Part shown: positions 1 to 4,954 of the stretch, one piece after another
How positions within the stretch are numbered: the first letter of the stretch is position 1
How the letters are laid out: each line of letters starts with the position of its first letter
Origin: Candidatus Aerophobota bacterium
GTDB taxonomy: Bacteria; Aerophobota; Aerophobia; Aerophobales; B3-G15
DNA: 5,349 nt
Direction: 5' to 3'
Assembly (NCBI GenBank): GCA_030607715.1
Contig: JAUWJM010000115.1
Coordinates: forward strand, 1 to 5,349
Translations under genes and position numbers: made by a program
The notes under the pieces: generated by a model
Told to the model about the DNA's origin: nothing
What the model saw: the letters and a program-made list of their open reading frames with translations, nothing else
Databases searched by the model: none

Positions 1-442
1 CCTCGTTGTATGGCGGGTTGGAGTTAAGACAAGTGCAATTCCATGAACATTCTTGTTGAGGGTTCTTCGTGTCGGGGGGTTAAATGCTCGCCGGATAGCC
101 AATGATGGTCATAAGGTGGGAGAACTGGAACTAAAGAATGGGAGATAGGAACTCGGTTCACATATGGACACAGTGCTCGATTATGTATAGTCTCTACCGA
201 CAGAATGACAGCGCCTGAGAGTCCAGTGTAATGCCTCAAAGCGGAGTTATGTCGCACATTTGGTTCGAGTCCTGTCCGGGGAGCCAACGTCTGAAAGGTA
301 CTTCTGGAGAGCGTTGTGAGCTTACTCTCGATTCCTCCCCTAACCGGCTTGCCCGTAGCTCTTAGCATGGGCTAACTTATTATGCGACAGGAAAGTGTCC
401 GAAAGGGCCTCTGTCCATTACGGGATTCCTGTAAAACCCAGA
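1..442 (+). other. Gene-free region with dense RNA-like stems
   Basis: No plausible protein gene lies here; a minus-strand open frame over 24-368 has no recognisable domain and no good ribosome binding site. Instead I see paired segments: TGTCGG 70-75 with CCGACA 197-202; GGGGAG 278-283 with CTCCCC 335-340; GAGAG 307-311 with CTCTC 325-329; GCCCGT 351-356 with ATGGGC 367-372, continued by GCT 358-360 with AGC 364-366 around a CTT loop; GACAG 386-390 with CTGTC 411-415; TTACGGG 418-424 with CCTGTAA 428-434 around ATT. Two of these stems contain G-U pairs that become A-C mismatches on the other strand, so a plus-strand transcript is favoured. The region is more GC-rich than the genes. It could be an unrecognised structured RNA, a decayed group II intron, or mobile-element debris; I cannot assign a family. 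Confidence 0.35.
262..286 (+). other. tRNA 3'-end-like fragment (Asn-like)
   Basis: The 25 bases start with GGTTCGAGTCC, the classic T-loop consensus, and end in GGGGAGCCA, the acceptor 3' strand, discriminator G and encoded CCA of many bacterial tRNA-Asn genes. No matching 5' acceptor strand (TCCCCGG), D-arm or anticodon arm is found upstream, and the bases before the T-loop (TTTGG) pair poorly with CCTGT, so this is not a complete tRNA gene. Partial tRNA 3' ends are typical of attachment sites left by integrases that target tRNA genes, which is one reading. The other is chance within a structured RNA, since GGGGAG here can also pair with CTCCCC at 335-340. Confidence 0.35.
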
Positions 443-471
443 TTGACAAAGGTTGATATTTCGCCTAAATT
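443..471 (+). promoter_or_regulatory. Candidate sigma-70-type promoter for the uroD-like cluster
   Basis: A perfect -35 hexamer TTGACA (443-448) is followed after 17 bases by TAAATT (466-471), which matches four of six -10 positions, in an AT-rich stretch. Transcription would start near 478 and give a leader of about 165 bases before the gene at 642. That leader includes an imperfect inverted repeat (AAACAGT 483-489 with ACTGTTT 530-536) and the palindrome at 604-624. This is prediction from motif only. Confidence 0.35.
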
Positions 472-603
472 TATTATTGAATAAACAGTGGAATCACAGA
501 GTTTTAAATAAATATGTGCTGTTCCGATAACTGTTTCAATGAAAAGCGTTTTTCAGGAACTAACCAAAAACCTAACCTTGAAACTACGGAACGTCAAATA
601 ACA

Positions 604-624
604 ATCTTCACCTATAGTGAAGAT
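604..624. promoter_or_regulatory. Perfect 8-bp inverted repeat just upstream of first gene
   Basis: ATCTTCAC (604-611), a five-base centre CTATA, then GTGAAGAT (617-624). It ends six bases before the ribosome binding site AGGAG (631-635) of the gene at 642. The centre reads TATAGT (613-618), which resembles a -10 box, but no -35 lies at the right distance. It may be an operator for a sugar-responsive repressor or an mRNA hairpin controlling access to the ribosome binding site. Confidence 0.4.
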
Positions 625-641
625 CATACCAGGAGAATGAT

Positions 642-1697
642 ATGGGATATAGAGAGCCTGACATCAATAGAATCCTTACCTCTCTAGAATTTAAAGAGCC
701 GGATAGAGTGCCTGTAATGGAGTTCTGGATTACCTCAAATGAAGTATATGAATATGTCTTGGGTAAAGAAGTAAAGCAAATAGATGCAGCAGAAGGAGAA
801 AGCATTATCTCTCCAGATGATGATGTGGAATTTGCTAAGAGAGTGGGTAAAGATGCCGTATGCGTAAATTTTTCCTATAGGCCCTGTAATGTCTTCAGAG
901 AAGCGGATGATGGCACACGTCATTATATTGATGGTAGGATAAAATCCTCTAATGACTTAAAGAAAATGGAAAAACCCCCAGATCTTAAAGCGCAGCTTGA
1001 TAGACTTGAGCGCTATCTTGAAGTAGCAGAAGGTACAGGCGTTGGGGTAGTGGCAAACTTCACTTCCATATTTGATAGTACCCTTTTTTCCATTGGCTTC
1101 CAAGATTTTATGTATATGCTTTATGATAATATGAAATTAGTGGAACATATTATGGATATAATACTTGAAGTCCAGGTAAGAGCTATGGAAGCAGTATGTG
1201 AAAAGTATAAAGATGATATTGCCTGGGTACTTTACAATGATGATATTGCTACCGGTAGCGGTCTTATGATTAATAGGGATATGTTCAAAGGATTAGTTAT
1301 TCCCCGAATGAAAAAACTATTAGCACCGGCTAAAAAAGCAGGTAAAATAGTTACTACTCACACTGATGGTGACCTAAAAGAAGTAATATCTCTTTTACTG
1401 CTACTTGGGGTTAGAGGAATTCATCCTGTTGAGCCAACTTATAATGATATTTATGCTTTAAAGAAAAAGTGGTACGGGAAAATAGCTTTCTTTGGTAATA
1501 TAGATGTAGTTTTACTTACTACAGGAACAAAGGAAGAAATAAAAGTTGAGGTCAAGAAACATCTGGATGGATTAAAAGAAGGAGGGGGTTATATTATTGG
1601 TTCTTCCACCAGTATTTTTAAAGGGATCCCTCCAAAGAATTACCTTGCTATGGTTAATGAAGCAATAGAACATGGAAAATACATAAAGGAGGGATAA
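642..1697 (+). CDS. URO-D superfamily protein (MtaA/CmuA-like), variant lacking the usual Cys ligands
   Basis: A 351-residue cytoplasmic protein of the uroporphyrinogen decarboxylase superfamily. Seen: the N-terminal hallmark EPDRVPV (residues 19-25), NDDIA at 199-203 in the active-site strand, a His motif THTDGD at 239-244, FGNIDV at 284-289, and the C-terminal GGGYIIGSSTSI at 314-325 followed by PPKN. HemE signatures such as the N-terminal RQAGRYLPEYR are absent, so it is not the haem enzyme. In MtaA-type methyltransferases zinc is held by His-x-Cys plus a C-terminal Cys; here the first Cys is replaced by Asp242 and the second region reads SSTS. I recall other URO-D-like proteins with HSDGD and SSNS at these places, so this is probably a coherent subfamily rather than a damaged enzyme. 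The start is set by AGGAG at 631-635. It is the first gene of the train; substrate unknown. Confidence 0.9.
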   Translation: MGYREPDINRILTSLEFKEPDRVPVMEFWITSNEVYEYVLGKEVKQIDAAEGESIISPDDDVEFAKRVGKDAVCVNFSYRPCNVFREADDGTRHYIDGRIKSSNDLKKMEKPPDLKAQLDRLERYLEVAEGTGVGVVANFTSIFDSTLFSIGFQDFMYMLYDNMKLVEHIMDIILEVQVRAMEAVCEKYKDDIAWVLYNDDIATGSGLMINRDMFKGLVIPRMKKLLAPAKKAGKIVTTHTDGDLKEVISLLLLLGVRGIHPVEPTYNDIYALKKKWYGKIAFFGNIDVVLLTTGTKEEIKVEVKKHLDGLKEGGGYIIGSSTSIFKGIPPKNYLAMVNEAIEHGKYIKEG

Positions 1698-1700
1698 AAT

Positions 1701-1805
1701 ACGCAAAGAGTCGGTTCGGCGACTAAAATAAGACCCGAGAAGATTGAGGAGTATCTCCAAACACCTGATAAAGGGGCTGAGCTTTGGGGCCATAAAAGGA
1801 TAAAG
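1701..1805 (+). pseudogene. N-terminal relic of an L-rhamnose mutarotase gene
   Basis: The space between the first two uroD-like genes is a remnant of a gene like the intact mutarotase at 3038. Codons 1701-1754 read TQRVGSATKIRPEKIEEY, matching MRRIGSVIKIKPEKIEEY at 12 of 18 residues and 41 of 54 bases without a gap. Even the upstream AGGAGG (1687-1692, inside the end of the previous gene) is in the equivalent place. The start codon is ACG instead of ATG, and similarity stops after EEY: the catalytic His region, the EWW motif and the C-terminus are gone. The remaining codons (LQTPDKGAELWGHKRIK) stay open and run in frame into the ATG at 1806. I read it as a decayed gene with an internal deletion; translation from ACG, giving a 35-residue extension of the next protein, is possible but unlikely. 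Confidence 0.75.
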
Positions 1806-2858
1806 ATGACCTCTAAAGAAAGGGTTTTAAAAACCTATGAGTTTAAGCTACCCGATAGGGTAGCAGTTGATTTTTGTGCCTGTGAGGCAGTGTACAACAG
1901 TTTAATTAAGAAGCTGGGGGTTAAGGGACAGCTAGAGTTAATGGAGGCTCTTCACGTTGATTTTCGCTGGGCCAGAGCTCCCTGGATCGGTCCTGAACTT
2001 AAAGCCCCTGATGGGACTCCCACTGATTACTTTGGAATTCCCAGAGCGGGAGTGGGAGATTTTGGCTATCCTGTTAATCATCCCTTAAAAAATATGTCTT
2101 CGGTGAAAGATATTGAAAATTATCCCTGGCCTTCACCGGATTTTTTTGACTATGGCGTTTTCCGGGAGGAAACTGAGAAATTTGAAGAACATGCAGTTCT
2201 TGGGGGAGGATGGAGTTGGTTTTCTAATGTTGCAATGGACCTGGTAGGGATGGAGAAGTTTCTCATTTTAATGTACGATGAGCCAGATCTTGCCTATCGT
2301 TTGATGGAGAGAATATGTGACTTTTTTTGGGAGGTCTCCCGACGAATGTTCGAGGTATCAAAGGGAAAGCTGGATATTTTCTTTACCGGAGATGATTATG
2401 GAACTCAGCAGGGACCTTTGATCAGTCTTTCCATGTGGAGAAAACTTATAATACCTCATATAAAAAGGCTTTACTCCCTGGCCAAAAGCTACAGTCTTAA
2501 GATAATGCAGCACAGTTGTGGAAGTGTGGAAGTTTTTCTTCCTGATTTAATTGAAATAGACCTTGATGCCATAGAGCCTGTCCAGGTTAGAGCTCGGGGG
2601 ATGGATATCGAAAGACTGTTGAAAAAGTACAGGGGAAAGCTCATTTTTCACGGTTCCATAGATACCCAGCACACTCTTCCCTTCGGCAATTTCGAGGACG
2701 TCAAAAGAGAGGTTCTACATCGAATTGAGCTTTTCAAACGCTACAGAGGCCTCGTTATAGCACCCAGCCAGCACCTTTTGCCAGAGATTCCCCTGGAGAA
2801 TATTCTGGTCATGTACGAGCCGGCCTATGAGTTTGGTAAGCTCAACAACCAATCATAA
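1806..2858 (+). CDS. URO-D superfamily protein (MtaA/CmuA-like methyltransferase family)
   Basis: A 350-residue soluble protein. Seen: MTSKERVLKTYEFKLPDRV at the N-terminus, a typical opening for this superfamily; TGDDYGTQQGPLIS around 194-207, the active-site Asp strand; QHSCGS at 235-240, giving His236 and Cys238 as the expected first two zinc ligands; AIEPVQ at 255-260; FHGSIDTQHTLPFG at 281-294; and APSQHLLPEIPLENI near 319-333, where the third ligand Cys of MtaA is replaced by His323 or another residue. Family knowledge: such proteins transfer methyl groups between cobamides and thiols, but most members are uncharacterised. No corrinoid-binding domain is fused. The start is supported by AAAGGA at 1795-1800 with five bases spacing. 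It directly follows the mutarotase relic, so ancestrally the pair was mutarotase then uroD-like, as at 3038-4549. Confidence 0.92.
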   Translation: MTSKERVLKTYEFKLPDRVAVDFCACEAVYNSLIKKLGVKGQLELMEALHVDFRWARAPWIGPELKAPDGTPTDYFGIPRAGVGDFGYPVNHPLKNMSSVKDIENYPWPSPDFFDYGVFREETEKFEEHAVLGGGWSWFSNVAMDLVGMEKFLILMYDEPDLAYRLMERICDFFWEVSRRMFEVSKGKLDIFFTGDDYGTQQGPLISLSMWRKLIIPHIKRLYSLAKSYSLKIMQHSCGSVEVFLPDLIEIDLDAIEPVQVRARGMDIERLLKKYRGKLIFHGSIDTQHTLPFGNFEDVKREVLHRIELFKRYRGLVIAPSQHLLPEIPLENILVMYEPAYEFGKLNNQS

Positions 2859-2884
2859 CAAAACGAGAGGTCTTTCTCATCAGG

Positions 2885-2943
2885 CTTGCCTCCTTTTTGG
2901 TGGATTTACCTAATCCTACTACAAAAAGTAGGGGGGAGGCAAG
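2885..2943 (+). promoter_or_regulatory. Nested hairpin in the gap before the mutarotase gene
   Basis: CTTGCCTCC (2885-2893) pairs perfectly with GGAGGCAAG (2935-2943), and the stem can extend through four T-G wobbles because six Gs (2931-2936) face a T run. Inside, CCTAC (2915-2919) can pair with GTAGG (2928-2932) around an A-rich loop, sharing the G run with the wobble extension, so two alternative folds exist. No T tract follows on either strand, so it is not a standard intrinsic terminator. It may be an mRNA processing or stability element, or a regulatory leader of the downstream mutarotase and uroD-like pair. The rest of the gap, to 3021, is AT-rich and without a clear promoter. Confidence 0.45.
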
Positions 2944-3037
2944 TCAATTTCACTAAAACACTTGAAAATAAAGAGTTTAGGAGAAAATTAGTAAAAAACT
3001 TTTGACAATAATGGCCTGTGAAAGAAGGAGGATAAAT

Positions 3038-3361
3038 ATGCGAAGAATAGGTTCAGTAATTAAGATAAAACCGGAAAAGATTGAAGAGTATAAACGTTAT
3101 CATGCTTCTGTCTGGCCAGAGGTGCTAAAGAAGATTAAGGAGTGTAATATAAGAAATTACTCTATTTTTTTTAAAGATAATTATCTGTTTTCCTATTTTG
3201 AGTATATAGGCAGCAACTATAAAGCTGATATGAAAAAGATGGCTGATGATCCTCATACCCAGGAGTGGTGGAAGATCATTATGCCCATGCAAGAACCTCT
3301 ACCTACAAAAAAACCTGATGAATGGTGGGCAGAGATGGAAGAAGTTTTTCATGTGGATTAG
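3038..3361 (+). CDS. rhaM: L-rhamnose mutarotase
   Basis: A 107-residue protein, close to the usual 104 of RhaM, that interconverts the alpha and beta anomers of L-rhamnose in the cytoplasm. Seen: the opening RIGSVIKIKPEKIEEYKRYHASVWPEV with Tyr18 and His22 at the positions known to be functional in the E. coli enzyme; DPHTQEWWKI around 71-80; and the C-terminal signature KPDEWWAEMEEVFHVD (92-107). The start is ATG 3038: AAGGAGG at 3025-3031 lies six bases upstream, whereas an in-frame ATG at 3011 and the more upstream TTG at 3002 have no such site. Thirty-six bases separate it from the next uroD-like gene, consistent with one mRNA. Rhamnose isomerase, kinase and aldolase are not in the window. 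Related anomers of other 6-deoxysugars (fucose, rhamnose derivatives) cannot be excluded as substrates. Confidence 0.93.
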   Translation: MRRIGSVIKIKPEKIEEYKRYHASVWPEVLKKIKECNIRNYSIFFKDNYLFSYFEYIGSNYKADMKKMADDPHTQEWWKIIMPMQEPLPTKKPDEWWAEMEEVFHVD

Positions 3362-3397
3362 CATAAATATTCAAAGAGAACAGAATAGGAGGAATAA

Positions 3398-4549
3398 ATG
3401 TCAATCTTGTCTAAAGCTGAAGTTAAAAGAGAAAGGGTATTGAAAGCTTTAAATCACGAGGAACCTGATAAAGTTCCCATTACTGATTTCTTCTGGACTC
3501 AATTTATTAACAATTGGATTAAGGAAAAAGGATTGGATAAGAATGTAGATATCTATCGCTACTATGATTTGGACCTTTTGGTAGTTAACCCCAATATGGA
3601 TCCAAAGATCAAAAAGCCAGAAATTATTAAAAGAGATGAGAGAGAAATTATCTATAAGTCGGGATGGGGCTCTGTAGTGAAAATGTCATTGGGGGAAGGA
3701 GCAGCTATGCCTGGATATTTGGATTTCTCTATTAAAAGTGCCGATGATTACGAAAAATTTGAATTTGATGACCCTCGTGATGATCGGCGTTATAATGATA
3801 TTCGCCAAGATTTAATAAATATGGGAGATAATTTTAGTGAGCTTCCCAGTTATATGGATGCAGTTAAAGCATACAAGGAAGATTTTTGTTTGTTTGGAGG
3901 TGTTTGTGAACCTAATGAAGTTTTAACCAGAGCGCGGGGAATGTCAGGACATTTTATGGATATTATGTTATCTCCTGGTAAGCTAAAAGCTTTTGCAGAA
4001 AGAGCTACAGATTTTATGATTGAGATCGGTAGGCAGCAATTAGAAAGAGTCGCCGAACTCACAGGAATGGTTATCTGGGGGGATGTTGCTTATGATAAAG
4101 GCATGTTTTATTCTCCTGATATATGGAGGAAGCTTTATTTTCCCTGTATTGAGCGAATGTACAAGGAATTTAAGAAATATAACGTGAAAATTATTTATCA
4201 CGGATGTGGAAATGCTAAAGAAATTTATAATGATTTAATTGCTGCTGGCATTGACTGCTATAATCCCCTTGAAGTTAAATCCGGGCTTGATGTAGTTAAA
4301 TTAAAAAAAGAGTATGGTAAAAGGTTAGCCTTTTGGGGAGGCATTGATGTCCGTGTTCTTATTAGTGGAACAAAAGAGGATATAAAAAAGGAGATTTTAT
4401 ATAGACTTAATGCTGCTAAAGGTGGCGGTTATATTATAGCTTCGGACCATTCTGTAGCTGGAAATGTACCCCCAGAAAACTATGAATATATGGTGAACTT
4501 AGTTCGCCAATATGGAAAATATCCACTTGAATTACTTGAGGGGAAATGA
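3398..4549 (+). CDS. URO-D superfamily protein (MtaA/CmuA-like methyltransferase family)
   Basis: A 383-residue soluble protein, about 30 residues longer than its two relatives here. Seen: RERVLKALNHEEPDKVPI at 11-28; an extra region at roughly 60-150 with SGWGSVVKM; FGGVCEPNE at 166-174; WGDVAYDKGMFYSPDIWRK at 227-245, the active-site Asp and the conserved block after it; YHGCGN at 267-272 with His268 and Cys270 as probable zinc ligands; FWGGIDV at 312-318; and GGGYIIASDHSVAGNVPPEN at 342-361, where His351 or Asp350 stands where MtaA has its third ligand Cys. Start: AGGAGG at 3387-3392, five bases before ATG. It follows the mutarotase by 36 bases. Its stop overlaps the start of a truncated fourth uroD-like frame (ATGA). 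The reaction is unknown; methyl transfer to or from a cobamide is the family-based guess. Confidence 0.92.
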   Translation: MSILSKAEVKRERVLKALNHEEPDKVPITDFFWTQFINNWIKEKGLDKNVDIYRYYDLDLLVVNPNMDPKIKKPEIIKRDEREIIYKSGWGSVVKMSLGEGAAMPGYLDFSIKSADDYEKFEFDDPRDDRRYNDIRQDLINMGDNFSELPSYMDAVKAYKEDFCLFGGVCEPNEVLTRARGMSGHFMDIMLSPGKLKAFAERATDFMIEIGRQQLERVAELTGMVIWGDVAYDKGMFYSPDIWRKLYFPCIERMYKEFKKYNVKIIYHGCGNAKEIYNDLIAAGIDCYNPLEVKSGLDVVKLKKEYGKRLAFWGGIDVRVLISGTKEDIKKEILYRLNAAKGGGYIIASDHSVAGNVPPENYEYMVNLVRQYGKYPLELLEGK

Positions 4550-4623
4550 ACGCTCGAGAAAGAATACTTAGAACCTTTCAGGGGAAAAAGGTGGATAATA
4601 GTTTAGCTTTCCTAAAAAACTAA
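4546..4623 (+). pseudogene. N-terminal stub of a fourth uroD-like gene
   Basis: A 25-codon frame starts at an ATG that overlaps the previous stop codon as ATGA, with GAGGGG (4538-4543) just upstream. It reads MNARERILRTFQGKKVD, which is the standard opening of URO-D superfamily proteins (compare MTSKERVLKTYEFKLPD and the RERVLKALNHEEPD of its neighbours), then leaves the family pattern exactly where VPV would follow (NSLAFLKN) and stops at TAA 4621. No further uroD-like sequence is seen downstream in any frame I checked by eye. It is best read as a gene cut off by deletion or rearrangement near codon 17, leaving the translational coupling signal behind. Confidence 0.75.
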
Positions 4624-4680
4624 ATATAGCTTACCACAATTTAGAGGTAAGTATTCAGCCAACCCCGTTTAAACCTAAGT

Positions 4681-4839
4681 TTGACACGCATATTCTTAGA
4701 GGAAAAAGAGGAGAAAAAAACAAAGGAGTATCCCTATAAAAAGGCTTGTCCCTACCTCGACTTTGACAGTCAAAGTCTAGTTGAAGAAGAACTTGCATCT
4801 TCTGCTGACAAAGAGCCTAAAAGAACAAGGGCACCCTAA
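4681..4839 (+). other. Orphan open frame, possible gene remnant
   Basis: In the gap after the uroD-like stub one plus-strand frame is open from 4651 to the TAA at 4837-4839. It has no ATG; a TTG at 4681 is the only likely start and lacks a ribosome binding site. The translated tail (around KEYPYKKACPYLDFDSQSL, then an acidic stretch) looks more protein-like than random, but I do not recognise a family. It may be the far end of whatever rearranged sequence replaced the body of the fourth uroD-like gene. A small hairpin, CTTACC 4630-4635 with GGTAAG 4646-4651, lies just before it. Confidence 0.2.
4759..4777. promoter_or_regulatory. Perfect 9-bp palindrome, operator-like
   Basis: GACTTTGAC, one central A (4768), then GTCAAAGTC. 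After one mismatch at each side it continues with two more pairs (CT and AG). A 19-base odd-centred palindrome is the size of a binding site for a dimeric repressor, but there is no gene start close by on either strand, and it falls within the orphan open frame, so it may be relict or fortuitous. Confidence 0.3.
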
Positions 4840-4877
4840 ATCCTGTAGGTACCAGGACAATAAGGTGCCCCTTGTTC
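4823..4877 (-). terminator. Strong hairpin between convergent genes, probable terminator
   Basis: GAACAAGGGCACC (4823-4835) pairs with GGTGCCCCTTGTTC (4864-4877) over 13 base pairs with a single bulged C, and the loop holds a second stem, TCCTG (4841-4845) with CAGGA (4853-4857). Read on the minus strand the stem is followed by TTTT, as expected for an intrinsic terminator of the permease gene. On the plus strand the following bases are less T-rich (CTCGTTTC), but the stem could also stop transcription from the uroD-like train. The long loop is unusual for a terminator, so a small palindromic repeat element is an alternative. Confidence 0.5.
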
Positions 4878-4901
4878 CTCGTTTCATCTGGACGCGTAAA
4901 C

Positions 4902-4954
4902 TACCTACTTTTCTTACGCAGTAGACTAACCATAGGCAAATAGTAGGTATTTTT
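4902..4954 (+). terminator. Weak long-loop hairpin with T tract
   Basis: TACCTACT (4902-4909) pairs with AGTAGGTA (4942-4949), which is followed by five Ts on the plus strand. The 32-base loop makes it weak; GCGTAA (4894-4899) with TTACGC (4914-4919) is a competing stem. The same T run also forms a separate AT-rich hairpin with bases up to 4968 (GGTATTTTT with AAAAATTACC, one bulge), straddling the permease stop. It may serve as a second plus-strand stop against read-through into the convergent permease. Confidence 0.25.

Noticed and set aside
200..286. Complete tRNA gene
   Set aside because: Only the T-loop and 3' acceptor strand are present; no 5' acceptor partner, D-arm or anticodon arm fits, and the T-stem is mispaired.
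24..368. Minus-strand open frame of 114 codons
   Set aside because: Its translation has no recognisable domain, its start lacks a ribosome binding site, and it runs through the tRNA-like 3' end and several stems, which is typical of spurious frames over RNA-like sequence.
340..440. Group II intron domain I
   Set aside because: The string GGAAAGTGTCCGAAA inside a hairpin recalls a segment of the Ll.LtrB intron, but there is no intron 5' start, no domain V, and no reverse transcriptase gene. Kept only as an alternative for the structured region.
1..641. Cobalamin riboswitch controlling a cobamide-related cluster
   Set aside because: Expected from the MtaA-like genes, but the conserved B12-box (GCCACTG type) and the rest of the core were not found.
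3002..3037. Upstream start for the mutarotase, and TTGACA at 3002-3007 as its promoter
   Set aside because: The ATG at 3038 has an ideal AAGGAGG and matches the family N-terminus. TTGACA has no -10 box at proper spacing before that ribosome binding site.
642..4549. Haem-pathway uroporphyrinogen decarboxylase (HemE)
   Set aside because: All three proteins lack the HemE N-terminal RQAGRYLPEYR signature, and two carry the H-x-C-G motif of the methyltransferase branch.
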